Below are positions 45,263-53,474 of a DNA stretch of 53,562 bases, in pieces. The notes beneath the pieces are model-generated. The model made no database searches. It was not told the DNA's origin and was given only the letters and a program-made list of their open reading frames with translations. Position numbers and translations under genes: made by a program. This stretch comes from a virus, in the IMG/VR virus record IMGVR_UViG_3300010413_000045, positions 1 through 53,562 of that record; one strand, given 5' to 3'. The first letter of the stretch is position 1, and every line of letters begins with the position of its first letter.

Positions 45263-45825
45263 TATAGCGGTACCTGCCTTTTGGTAAATGTCGTTATTAC
45301 TTCGCCCTGATCGGTAAGCAATATCTCGCCCTGATCGGTAGTTAAAGCGTCTACTGATGTAACAGTTTTAAACTGCTGAACTTTAATCGGACATGGAGTT
45401 GCTTTCCATAATCTACTATATCGGTTTACATCGTTATCGTCCACTATGATCTGACCTTCGATATTACTGCCAAGAATACGGGACGATATTTCTTTAGCGG
45501 CTCCAATGGAGACAAAATACTGTAGAGCCGTCTTGGCAAACTCAGCCGATTCGTTATTATCTTCCCTTCTATCTCTGGCCTGTTGTTTAAGATGAAGTAA
45601 TGATCCTACCTGATATCCTTCTCCACGAGTTTCAAGATCACCTATCCACCCCTGTCGGTCAAGAGCGTTTGCCCTGTCCTCTTTGGTGACTCTCTGGTCG
45701 ATAAATAACTGAAAATCTACGGCGGTATCCAGTCCTTCGCAAACATAATATATCATATTCTCTTCGTCGATCACCAGATCAAAAGTGCCGTCGTTGCTTT
45801 GGAAAACCGCGAAATCCTGTGTCAT
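45262..45825 (-). CDS. Mu gp46-like baseplate protein (187 aa)
   Basis: The phrase NALDRQGWIGDLETRGEGYQ belongs to the phage GP46 family, which contributes to the baseplate wedge. A short tandem repeat near the C-terminus encodes TDQGEILLTDQGEVI. It overlaps the gp45-like gene by 4 bases. Confidence 0.85.
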   Translation of the reverse strand: MTQDFAVFQSNDGTFDLVIDEENMIYYVCEGLDTAVDFQLFIDQRVTKEDRANALDRQGWIGDLETRGEGYQVGSLLHLKQQARDRREDNNESAEFAKTALQYFVSIGAAKEISSRILGSNIEGQIIVDDNDVNRYSRLWKATPCPIKVQQFKTVTSVDALTTDQGEILLTDQGEVITTFTKRQVPL

Positions 45826-46355
45826 AATTCTGGAACCTCTATATCATCTATCTTAGCATTATCAATTGAAGCTGTCGAGCTTGAGCCTGTAATAGTCGGA
45901 GGTGTAGGTGGTCCTGCTGCTGCTGTCGGATGCTGATGCAAATTATATGTGGCCGTTACAAAATTATTGTAGTCTGATTTAAGCTCATCAAACCCCGCTT
46001 TAAGCTCATTAAACCGGGCCATATAATCACCGCCCTCACTATTTGAGTCACGGAATACTATTTTATTACCAGATTTAAATAATACCCTTGATAATTCTTC
46101 TGGAATACCGAGAGCAATTTCCCCCGATTCCAACTCTTCAATCTTGTCAGCCTTAACGGTAAAAGGAATCCCATACAAAGCCGCCTCATTGCACTGATCA
46201 GCCAATACGCCAACCGCCGAATCAACAGATGCATTAGCAAACATGCCATAAGGCAAGATCACGACGACCGGAGTATTTGATTTACCCTGCAAATCCACAA
46301 GGTCAACTTTCTTTGTTTTCTTTCCTGATTTTTTACCTATTCGGAAAGGATTCAT
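45822..46355 (-). CDS. Mu gp45-like baseplate spike (177 aa)
   Basis: VVILPYGMFANASVDSAVGV begins the family-typical oligomerisation domain, and the spike-tip HQHPTAAAGPPTPP lies near 140, a His-x-His pattern that usually coordinates a metal ion at the tip of gp45/gpV-type spikes. It would puncture the outer membrane. The C-terminus is short and Ala/Thr/Ser-rich. Confidence 0.8.
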   Translation of the reverse strand: MNPFRIGKKSGKKTKKVDLVDLQGKSNTPVVVILPYGMFANASVDSAVGVLADQCNEAALYGIPFTVKADKIEELESGEIALGIPEELSRVLFKSGNKIVFRDSNSEGGDYMARFNELKAGFDELKSDYNNFVTATYNLHQHPTAAAGPPTPPTITGSSSTASIDNAKIDDIEVPEL

Positions 46356-47611
46356 GTCGTTGTTCCTCCTACATTTTTAGCCGGTATAGCTATCTGTTGA
46401 TCAGGGAAAATCAGATCGGGATTTTTTATCTGAGGATTAGATGATACCAGAGACGAAAGACTGACCCCGAAGTTAACCGCTATCTGAGAGAGCGTATCAC
46501 CCGACTGTACAATATACTGGCTGTTCTGCTGCATTTTATAGGTGCTGGATGGTACGGCTATTCTATCTGTTGACACGGTCGGACTCGGCTGAGCGGTTGT
46601 TTTATCAGGCAATGATATTTCACAAGAGACATTTTCTCCCCCATCTCCAAAACCCCATTTAACAGAGTTCAGCAAGAATATTCCAGATATTCCCTTTACA
46701 GTATCAATGACTTTAACATTCGGACCGGCTTCCCATAATTCTCCATTGGCTGAGAATCCGGCAATTTCGGCGCTATAGGAAAAGCTCCGCGCTCTTCTGA
46801 TATTCGCTTCCTCTTCCGCCGCCCGTTTACACTCTTCGGAGGTCATAGGCTCTTTAGCTGTTATATCGAGCACTCTGGTTTTCCGAATTTCATTATCAAA
46901 AGCCGATCCTTCGTTATTAAGGCTGTCCACATCGGCATCATCAGAAGCGAGGGAAGAATTACTGTGAACCGTGTATTTATAGAATCTCTGAGTATAGTCA
47001 ATCTTTACGTTTGAGGATTTGACATTATTATTATCGGCACCTGGTACGTTTTGAATAATTGTTTTTAATTTTCCGGACGGCTTCCGGATGAAGATATTAC
47101 CATCTCCGTTATCACCTAAAAATACATTGACAATACGAGCGTTCTCTGTGAGAAAAGACTCGCAGGAATCTCCTGTCTCTGCAGCTTTTATTTTTTCAGG
47201 ATCCGCAAATTTAGCCCCGACTTCATCGATTACTTTTATGGTGTTCCCGAACCCCAGACCATCAACGCACAGCTGAACTAATTCGGCGTAATTGGAGACC
47301 CCCTCCAGATTACGGGCATTTTCCGGCACGGAGGAATCAAGTAAGTCTGCAATCATAGACCGAGCCCTGAACTCTATATCATGGCTGGACCGATCTTCTG
47401 AGTCGGAAATATCATCGATGTACCCGGTAAAATCTTTCACATTATCCCTGTACACCTCAATAAATGACTGAGCACCGAGAACAGATTGATTATTCTGCTG
47501 TTGACTTAATGTAATCCTTACCTCTCGAGCTATCGTATCAATAGAGGATACACCGTCTACCGACTTAAAGAGATTGTAAGTTTGTCCATCAACCCTGAGC
47601 TCACTAGCCAA
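46352..47611 (-). CDS. gpP-like baseplate hub with C-terminal LysM (419 aa)
   Basis: The body resembles late control / gpP (gpD-like) hub proteins: SFIEVYRDNVKDFTGYIDDI early, and WGFGDGGENVSCEISLPD before the end. A LysM domain follows (about residues 365-410: YIVQSGDTLSQIAVNFG, then SLVSSNPQIKNPDLIFPDQQ), which binds peptidoglycan or related glycan. The fusion gives the hub a cell-wall-binding end. Confidence 0.85.
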   Translation of the reverse strand: MASELRVDGQTYNLFKSVDGVSSIDTIAREVRITLSQQQNNQSVLGAQSFIEVYRDNVKDFTGYIDDISDSEDRSSHDIEFRARSMIADLLDSSVPENARNLEGVSNYAELVQLCVDGLGFGNTIKVIDEVGAKFADPEKIKAAETGDSCESFLTENARIVNVFLGDNGDGNIFIRKPSGKLKTIIQNVPGADNNNVKSSNVKIDYTQRFYKYTVHSNSSLASDDADVDSLNNEGSAFDNEIRKTRVLDITAKEPMTSEECKRAAEEEANIRRARSFSYSAEIAGFSANGELWEAGPNVKVIDTVKGISGIFLLNSVKWGFGDGGENVSCEISLPDKTTAQPSPTVSTDRIAVPSSTYKMQQNSQYIVQSGDTLSQIAVNFGVSLSSLVSSNPQIKNPDLIFPDQQIAIPAKNVGGTTT

Positions 47612-48917
47612 TCTCTACCGCCTTGACGATACCATTCAGTCTGTACGCCGGTTGCTGACGATTTAATCCTATCAATATATCGCGCATAAAATTAAGCTGC
47701 GCTTCATTCTGGATGTGCTCACCGTATAGTTCATAAGCGAGGAGTGTTCCCGACATAGGCCGAGGTATTCGGATTTCGATAACCGTGAAAGACTGTTGTC
47801 TTTTAATATCCAATACGGAAAATGTCCGATTTTTCAACTCAGCCAATACATTTTTCATGAAAGGAACAACTTCGGCGTAAATAGAGTTGGCAACAATAGA
47901 CTCATAATACCGGTTCAATTCAGAGACGACCGTATCAATCTGTTCTGTGGTCGTGTAAGTCTGAGCTGCTGCGCTTTCAAACATGCTAATCAGCCCGGCC
48001 AGACGGAAAGTCATAACCAGAGTAACCCTATTCGCATTTCTAGCCTGTCGTTCTGCCGTGTCGTTATCCCATAGTTTGATAGTCGTATCGATGGCATTAG
48101 AGCGCGGAGGCGTAGGATTTGGAATGTAGGCTGACTGAACAGGGATAACTCCGCTTTTAATATCGTTCATCGAGTTCGGTAACGTCTTGCCAATCGTTGA
48201 GAGCTGTTTGAATATGGCATATCCTGCAGTGTTTTGTATGCTCAGTGCAATAGACTGTAAAAACCCTAAAGGCTGACCATCATTTAGTAATAAAGCCGCA
48301 TACCGCTCTACGCTTCGAATTGCCCCGTCAACCTTCCGCACGAAATTGCGAACATCCCTCACTTTGCCAGTTATTTTTTTCACTTGGTCGGCGAGCTCTT
48401 TAGAATCAGATATAGCAGTCTCTATATTATTCAGTTCTGTAGGTGGCGTATAGCTCTCTGCAAAAGACTCCTGTAGGGTGTTCCTCGCTTCCTGCGCCTT
48501 TTCGCTGACATCCTGTTCCGTGATGCTTGTATCGGTCGGTGCTGGCCTCTCTGTGGTCTGCTCAAAGGTGACAGATATTTTTATCTCCCCTAGACTATTC
48601 TGAGACGCTTCCGCTTCAAAGGGGAGACAGATTACATTATTAAAAACCCCGAACGTCGGCATGTACAGTCGCCCTGGAGCCGGATCGTTAACAGCCCGTT
48701 CAAACTTCGCATAATCGTCCCTGTAATTTTCCCCAGCAAAAAATATTTCCATAGGACCGGAAAAAGGCTCTATCCCCATAGGCTCATGATACTGTACGCC
48801 CGATTTAGGGTAAGTGTGCTTTACGCGTGACTGCCCGGCTTTTTTACGCTCTGACCGAGTATAGAACGGAACGCCTTTATATTTACCCTGGATTTGCTGA
48901 TCGAGATATGACGGCAT
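47604..48917 (-). CDS. DNA circularisation-type tail protein, gpN-like (437 aa)
   Basis: The N-terminal domain (GVPFYTRSERKKAGQSRVKH, KSGVQYHEPMG and the Cys-containing VFNNVICLPFEAEAS) matches the DNA circularisation N-terminal family found in Mu gpN-like tail proteins. The name is historical; in Mu-like phages the protein acts near the tail tip. It overlaps the hub gene by 8 bases and directly follows the tape measure. Confidence 0.85.
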   Translation of the reverse strand: MPSYLDQQIQGKYKGVPFYTRSERKKAGQSRVKHTYPKSGVQYHEPMGIEPFSGPMEIFFAGENYRDDYAKFERAVNDPAPGRLYMPTFGVFNNVICLPFEAEASQNSLGEIKISVTFEQTTERPAPTDTSITEQDVSEKAQEARNTLQESFAESYTPPTELNNIETAISDSKELADQVKKITGKVRDVRNFVRKVDGAIRSVERYAALLLNDGQPLGFLQSIALSIQNTAGYAIFKQLSTIGKTLPNSMNDIKSGVIPVQSAYIPNPTPPRSNAIDTTIKLWDNDTAERQARNANRVTLVMTFRLAGLISMFESAAAQTYTTTEQIDTVVSELNRYYESIVANSIYAEVVPFMKNVLAELKNRTFSVLDIKRQQSFTVIEIRIPRPMSGTLLAYELYGEHIQNEAQLNFMRDILIGLNRQQPAYRLNGIVKAVEIG

Positions 48918-50788
48918 TATCTTCTGCTCCTACTGGACATATTGTATCCCAGATTCCCGCGAGGATTAAACGGTCTAGCGCTCATCCCTTCTTCGGTGTA
49001 GACAGATACTGAGGCTTCAGCGTTCGCGTTGGCAGCGTATCCCATAGGAATAGGGGCAGAGGCTGACGGCATCGGGGCGGTTGGGACTTCTCCACCAATC
49101 CCGAAAAAGCCTCCGAGCTTTTCACCTACTCCACCGAAGAAATCTCGCACTTTTCCAACACCGGCACCAATCTTATCAATCAGCATTGTGAAAAAATCCA
49201 TAATTGGCTGCCAGTACTGAAGTATCAATCCAGGTATTGTTTTAGCTATCTCTACAAATGCCTGAAAAACTCCCCAATTTGCTATTTTGTCGGCTATTGA
49301 TTTTAATACATTTAAGAATGACAATGCAGGAGCAATTAGTCCTTCAAGCAGTGCAGAGCCTATAGCTTTTATACCAGCTACAAACCCACCGTCAGTAAAC
49401 GCCGCCTTTATCTCGTCAAAGTTGTTAATCAACGATCTTATCATATCAATAACAGCGGCTATAGCATAAACCATTGGGCCACCATATATAGCTACAACGC
49501 CTTTTATAGTATCATAAAAGTTAACAAACCATGTCCACGCTCTTTTGATGGCTGCCGTTATTTGATCCCAGTATTTTATTACTATAACTACGATGGCTAT
49601 CAGTGCGGCAAATCCGGCAATTACAAGTCCTACTGGGTTCGCTGTCAATAAGGCATTTTGAACTACCTGTACAGCGTTGTATACCAACATCGCGGCTGCT
49701 GCTGTATACATTGTGGCTTGATATGCAGCAAATGCGGCAACCAATGGTATAATTATCGGGGAGAGAATCTTTAAGACTTTTACGATTGTAGACACAACAG
49801 TATACGCACCTATTACGGCCTTTGTTACGCCTGTAAATACTTTCTTTGCCGTTGTCAAATACTCATTTATTTTAGATTTTATCAAATCCCCATTCGCCTC
49901 TGCAAATGCTTTCATATTCTGAGCGCCTATTATCATCTTATCAATTAAAGGTTTTAGAATAGGCAGCAATTGAGCTCCGAGAGCTGCACTGGTTAATGCG
50001 ATATTATCTTTAAGCGTTGACATTTTACCGCTGAAAGTCATCGATGCAATTTCCATTCCTTTGAAGAAAATTCCACCCTCTCCCGTCATTTTCTGGAATG
50101 CTGCCGTTAAATCGCCGGAACTTATCGCCCCTGCAGATGACATTTTCATCATTTCGGAGACAGATACACCCATGGACGAAGCAAGTTCGGAATAAATTGG
50201 GACCCCTGCTTCGGCAATCATGTTGAGCGATTCCATATCGACCTTGCCTTTCAGCATGGCCTTTGTGTATCCACGGGTTATAGAATCAAGTTTCTGAGCA
50301 TTCCCTCCGGCAGTATCTCCTAACATTCGGAACGTATCGACGGTTTTTTCTATATCCTGATTCATTACTGGTAGCAACTGTTTTGCCGCTGCCGATATAT
50401 TAGCGAACTGAAAAGGGGTTGTAGAGGCTGTTTTATTTAATTCATCAACAAGTTGATTTGCTTTTTCAGCTCCACCCATAAGAGGTGTAAATCCGGATAC
50501 AGCGTCCTCTATAAAAGAGGCTTGCCTTATGAATGATCGTATAGCTATGGTTCCAGTTGCAATAGCTCCGACGAATCCAACCTTTATAGCGGTTCCGAGT
50601 CCGTGTTGTATTCGGCTCCCTAGTTGGCTTAATTTCTTCTGATATTTTTCTGTAGCCGCACCGAGATTCTTAAATCCAGCCGACATTCTCGCGTCAAATG
50701 AAGCAGCGGATCTCTTCATTCTTTCAAGAGTAGGGGAGAATCTATCAACGATTCGATATAAATAATCTATAGACCGTGTTCCTGCCAT
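48917..50788 (-). CDS. Tape measure protein (623 aa)
   Basis: Helical throughout, with the N-terminal phage tape-measure domain (FSPTLERMKRSAASFDARMS, MNQDIEKTVDTFRMLGDTAG) and hydrophobic membrane-active segments between about 340 and 420 and again at 440-460. At 623 residues it is short, so the predicted tail is below about 100 nm by the usual 1.5 angstrom-per-residue rule. It follows the tail chaperone in the standard order. Confidence 0.9.
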   Translation of the reverse strand: MAGTRSIDYLYRIVDRFSPTLERMKRSAASFDARMSAGFKNLGAATEKYQKKLSQLGSRIQHGLGTAIKVGFVGAIATGTIAIRSFIRQASFIEDAVSGFTPLMGGAEKANQLVDELNKTASTTPFQFANISAAAKQLLPVMNQDIEKTVDTFRMLGDTAGGNAQKLDSITRGYTKAMLKGKVDMESLNMIAEAGVPIYSELASSMGVSVSEMMKMSSAGAISSGDLTAAFQKMTGEGGIFFKGMEIASMTFSGKMSTLKDNIALTSAALGAQLLPILKPLIDKMIIGAQNMKAFAEANGDLIKSKINEYLTTAKKVFTGVTKAVIGAYTVVSTIVKVLKILSPIIIPLVAAFAAYQATMYTAAAAMLVYNAVQVVQNALLTANPVGLVIAGFAALIAIVVIVIKYWDQITAAIKRAWTWFVNFYDTIKGVVAIYGGPMVYAIAAVIDMIRSLINNFDEIKAAFTDGGFVAGIKAIGSALLEGLIAPALSFLNVLKSIADKIANWGVFQAFVEIAKTIPGLILQYWQPIMDFFTMLIDKIGAGVGKVRDFFGGVGEKLGGFFGIGGEVPTAPMPSASAPIPMGYAANANAEASVSVYTEEGMSARPFNPRGNLGYNMSSRSRR

Positions 50789-50815
50789 ACCTCTATTATA
50801 CGATTTTATAGGGAC

Positions 50816-50842
50816 AAAAAAAAGCCCCTAATAATAGGGACT
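50816..50842 (-). terminator. Intrinsic terminator between chaperone and tape measure
   Basis: On the minus strand AGTCCCT-ATTATT-AGGGGCT forms seven pairs (one G-U) and is followed by TTTTTTTT. It immediately follows the stop of the frameshifted chaperone and would reduce the amount of tape measure relative to the chaperone. Confidence 0.85.
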
Positions 50843-50843
50843 C

Positions 50844-51550
50844 TTATTTCTTCTTTGCCGCTTTATCTCGCTCACGGCCTATCTTTTCCAATTCTTTAAT
50901 TATCACGTTCCTGCGCGCCATAGGTAGGTCGGCGGCCTCCTGAAAGCTGATACCCCCCTCCATGAATATAGAAATCCTTACCGCGTCTTTAGTGCGCCTG
51001 TTCGATCTTTTAAGCCCCGGTCTACCGTCTACTAAGCCATGCTCTGCAGAGTAGCCAAGGGCCGGACGAAAAAAGCGCAGTACCGGAACATAATTCTTTT
51101 TTTATCTTCACGGCTTACAGATTCCCATCTGGGCGCAGTCATAGGAAGATCCCCTTGAGCGTTAACAAGTCCGGCGGCGATAAGCTGAGAGAACTTATCC
51201 ATAAGCTCAGAAGTCTTTCCGGCCATTCTGATAAGTAGCTCATGATTCATTTCCTGGGTTTTCATTTGCTCTTCTGACGGACAGTCAGACTCGTAAAAAT
51301 CTTTCTCGTCTTTCTCATCCTTTTTCAGCTGAGCCTTAGTAGCCTTAGACGCTCCTGTGCTTCGCTCTGCCATATCCATAGCGGAACTTATGAACATATC
51401 CTCAATTTCAAAGACAATGTTCTCCATTTTTGAGGTAGGTTCACGGCAGATAATTTCATGCTTATCATTTTCGAGTCCTCCTTCAATAGCCATTTCATAG
51501 GGTTTAATGGTGTTGATTACCAATATCCCGTCATTTCTGCTTGTTGTCAT
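50844..51550 (-). CDS. Tail assembly chaperone, frameshifted form (gpGT-like)
   Basis: A shift of -1 at the heptamer T-TTT-TTC joins the short form to a second frame that reads FFRPALGYSAEHGLVDGRPG and ends in RERDKAAKKK with a stop at 50844. The zero-frame product would end at 51032. Long-form chaperones of this kind bind tail tube and tape measure and are absent from the virion. The second frame has no plausible start of its own, which favours the shift. Confidence 0.75.
51032..51550 (-). CDS. Tail assembly chaperone, short form (gpG-like, 172 aa)
   Basis: An acidic-helical protein (for example SEEQMKTQEMNHELLIRMAG, SELMDKFSQLIAAGLVN) located just before the tape measure, where tail chaperone genes lie. 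The zero-frame stop at 51032 comes just after a slippery heptamer (51068-51074). It coats the tape measure during tail assembly. Confidence 0.75.
   Translation of the reverse strand: MTTSRNDGILVINTIKPYEMAIEGGLENDKHEIICREPTSKMENIVFEIEDMFISSAMDMAERSTGASKATKAQLKKDEKDEKDFYESDCPSEEQMKTQEMNHELLIRMAGKTSELMDKFSQLIAAGLVNAQGDLPMTAPRWESVSREDKKRIMFRYCAFFVRPLATLQSMA
51068..51074 (-). other. -1 ribosomal frameshift site
   Basis: Minus-strand heptamer TTTTTTC in register T-TTT-TTC (X-XXY-YYZ), a strong -1 slippery sequence. It lies 36-42 bases before the zero-frame stop of the chaperone gene. Confidence 0.8.
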
Positions 51551-51558
51551 GTTCGCTC

Positions 51559-52044
51559 CTATTTCCCATAAAATAAAATTACATTATCACCGTCAAAATT
51601 GGCAGTCATTTCCAGTCTTTCTTTATTGATTATTTCGGCAATATCGGTTCTCGATGTTCCTCGAATCGCCCTCTTTCCGAAATCCCGCTGCGCTTCCGTA
51701 CAATCAAAATAATAAACCTGTTTATCGCCTATTGTATCATATTCCAACGATCTTTGGTGATGCAATTTTTGAACATTTTTACCCTTATCGAATCCGAGCA
51801 CTTTGTAGGTCGGGTAAATATCCTGGAATCTGGTATCATATCCTCCCGCTGAAATATGCTTCGGATTGCGGACTTTATACTGCCGGATCAATTTCAGGAT
51901 AGTCCGCTTATGATGCTGATCACAGTAAATCCAGAGTTTGCCGGATAATTCGATCTCGATTAAAAGCCTGATTTTTAAGATACGGGCTTCATCGATGATA
52001 GATTTAATTTGTGGGATGACGGCTATTTGGTGTTTTGATTTCAT
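51559..52044 (-). CDS. Hypothetical protein opening the tail operon (161 aa)
   Basis: A basic alpha/beta protein with LLIEIELSGKLWIYCDQHHK, RNPKHISAGGYDTRFQDIYP and a C-terminal ANFDGDNVILFYGK. Not recognised. ATG 52044 follows GGAGATATTAAA; the frame also opens at 52062. It is the first gene after the leftward promoter at 52065-52093 and precedes the chaperone by 8 bases, so it could be an early regulator or a tail gene. Confidence 0.5.
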   Translation of the reverse strand: MKSKHQIAVIPQIKSIIDEARILKIRLLIEIELSGKLWIYCDQHHKRTILKLIRQYKVRNPKHISAGGYDTRFQDIYPTYKVLGFDKGKNVQKLHHQRSLEYDTIGDKQVYYFDCTEAQRDFGKRAIRGTSRTDIAEIINKERLEMTANFDGDNVILFYGK

Positions 52045-52064
52045 TTTAATATCTCCTGACAATA

Positions 52065-52138
52065 AATATAAATCTGTTTAATTATTCTGTCAACAGTTAA
52101 AAACATTTGTTGACAGCCTAAAACATATGGATTATGTT
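52065..52138. promoter_or_regulatory. Divergent promoters with inverted repeat CTGTCAACA / TGTTGACAG
   Basis: A perfect 9-base inverted repeat (52087-52095 and 52108-52116) holds both -35 boxes. Leftward: TTGACA (52093-52088), 17 bases, TATATT (52070-52065), close to consensus. Rightward: TTGACA (52110-52115), 17 bases, TATGTT (52133-52138). One dimeric repressor on the repeat would cover both -35 boxes and switch both operons at once. Confidence 0.8.
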
Positions 52139-52155
52139 TAATCAAGAGGTAAATT

Positions 52156-52308
52156 ATGAGTGAAAGATTAGTGATTCAGATGAGTCCGAAGAAAGAAGAG
52201 AAAGAAAAAATTACCCGCATATATAAAGAGCACGGTATCAAAATGGCCGGTAGAGTGTTAAAGCTCATTCTTTCTGATGTGGAAAAATTGGAGGAAATGA
52301 AAAAATGA
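52156..52308 (+). CDS. Small basic DNA-binding-like protein (50 aa)
   Basis: The pattern ERLVIQMSPKKEEKEKITRI and the following HGIKMAGRVLKLILSDVEK resemble a ribbon-helix-helix or plasmid Arc-type protein. It is the first gene rightward of the divergent operator at 52087-52116 and so a candidate autorepressor. ATG 52156 follows AAGAGGTAAA. Confidence 0.55.
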   Translation: MSERLVIQMSPKKEEKEKITRIYKEHGIKMAGRVLKLILSDVEKLEEMKK

Positions 52309-52427
52309 AGAACCGTGAAAAACAAATCCATGAAAGCGAAAAAATAATGATGGCCTGCCTAATGTGTGGTGCCTTTATTTTTACTTTCGCTGTCCTTAAT
52401 GCAATTGTTGAGGTGCTGATAAAATGA
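52305..52427 (+). CDS. Small membrane protein (40 aa)
   Basis: Charged N-terminus and one hydrophobic segment at the C-terminal end (FIFTFAVLNAIVEVLI). It overlaps both neighbours by 4 bases (ATGA). Function unknown. Confidence 0.5.
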   Translation: MKNREKQIHESEKIMMACLMCGAFIFTFAVLNAIVEVLIK

Positions 52428-52603
52428 CTGCCGAAAAAATAAAGCTCGATTGCCCGTGTGAACTCTCCGGGCCGGAAGAGTGTCAGGCTTGCAATGACCG
52501 AAAAAATGCATCGATAATCGAGACTCAACAGGAGCTTATCCAGAAACTATTCTTTGAAAACCAGATGCTTAAGCGGGCGGTTCGGGAGTTGAGAAGTGTC
52601 TAG
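52424..52603 (+). CDS. Small Cys-rich protein (59 aa)
   Basis: Cys pairs CPCELSG and CQACND precede a coiled-coil-like helix (IETQQELIQKLFFENQM). A zinc site near the N-terminus is likely. It overlaps both neighbours, in line with operon translation. Function unknown. Confidence 0.5.
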   Translation: MTAEKIKLDCPCELSGPEECQACNDRKNASIIETQQELIQKLFFENQMLKRAVRELRSV

Positions 52604-52814
52604 CTGGAAATCGAAGGACAGAGGAACCAAAGAGTATGACGCTCCATGTAAAGATTGCCTTGTCCTTGATCATATTGTGTGCCCTATTGCAGAAGAGGCC
52701 TATGAGCGAGGCATAACGATGATAAAATGTGAGTTCGCTAAAGGATTCGGAGAAATGATAATAAGGTCTATTACATCGAAATACGGAAACCATAAAGACA
52801 GGATGGCTATATGA
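52596..52814 (+). CDS. Small Cys-containing protein (72 aa)
   Basis: The segment YDAPCKDCLVLDHIVCPIAE and later MIKCEFAKGFG suggest a metal site. GTG 52596 overlaps the preceding stop by 8 bases. Member of the plus-strand early gene train; function unknown. Confidence 0.5.
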   Translation: MSSWKSKDRGTKEYDAPCKDCLVLDHIVCPIAEEAYERGITMIKCEFAKGFGEMIIRSITSKYGNHKDRMAI

Positions 52815-53032
52815 TAGAAATTAAAAATAGCAAGGGGTTCTATAGACCGAAATACGAAATAGAACAAGATGTCAAAGATTTTGAAAACAATATCCTGGAT
52901 TTTATCGATAACTTGATTGATCAGGTTCGGAAAGCGAAAACAGATTATGCGGAAGGCTTGGATTTAACCGGTAATTTCAGGCAAATGGAATTAAATCTTG
53001 TCATAATGGCGAACGAGATAACGGGGAAGTGA
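52811..53032 (+). CDS. Hypothetical helical protein (73 aa)
   Basis: Acidic and helical (VKDFENNILDFIDNLIDQVR); a possible coiled-coil dimer. ATG overlaps the previous stop by 4 bases. Not recognised. Confidence 0.5.
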   Translation: MIEIKNSKGFYRPKYEIEQDVKDFENNILDFIDNLIDQVRKAKTDYAEGLDLTGNFRQMELNLVIMANEITGK

Positions 53033-53033
53033 T

Positions 53034-53159
53034 ATGAAATTATACTACTGCCCGATCTGCCACAAGCGATACCACGAGATAGTGTACAATAATATCAAGA
53101 ACAACTGCTGCTGTCCCTGTGGTGTGCCGTTAATATATTTTTTGGAGGAAGTGGAATGA
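53034..53159 (+). CDS. Zinc-ribbon protein (41 aa)
   Basis: CPICHKRYHEI and CCCPCGVPLI supply the Cys pairs of a minimal zinc ribbon. ATG 53034 lies just after the preceding stop and behind GGGGAAG; the stop overlaps the next ATG (ATGA). Function unknown. Confidence 0.55.
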   Translation: MKLYYCPICHKRYHEIVYNNIKNNCCCPCGVPLIYFLEEVE

Positions 53160-53474
53160 GAGATAAATTGAGAGAATTTATATGTACAGGCTGTAATAAT
53201 CCATGCATTATCCATGTATTAGAATCTGATGGAATACCATCAAAATGTATATATGGAATAGAAAACAAGGTGGGATGAGGTAGGATATGTTAATGATATT
53301 TTACCAAAATACGAAACAGTAGAACAATGGGAATCGAGAACAGGAGATACTTATCCTGGTGATGGGCCGGTGTGGGCTCGGTATGATAAAAAGTGGCATT
53401 TATATGAATATAATGGATATGCTAGAGGGGCATCAAACTTGATAGTAGCCACACACCACGGGAAACCCACGTAG
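53156..53474 (+). pseudogene. Small protein gene split by a +1 frameshift near 53270, running across the join
   Basis: From ATG 53156 (behind TTGGAGGAAGTGGA) the frame encodes 40 residues with CTGCNNPC and stops at 53276-53278. Another frame open from 53262 reads coherently to a TAG at 53472-53474 (equal to 54-56): VEQWESRTGDTYPGDGPVW resembles a common small phage protein family, but it has no start. Dropping one G at the AAGGTGGG tract joins them as K-W-D-E-V. So this is one gene with a 1-base insertion, an assembly error, or a programmed shift. Confidence 0.6.

Noticed and set aside
17738-51550. Transposable Mu-type phage
   Set aside because: The tail and terminase genes are Mu-like, but no MuA/MuB transposase, no terminal TG-CA ends and no integrase were found; a dedicated replication initiator is present instead.
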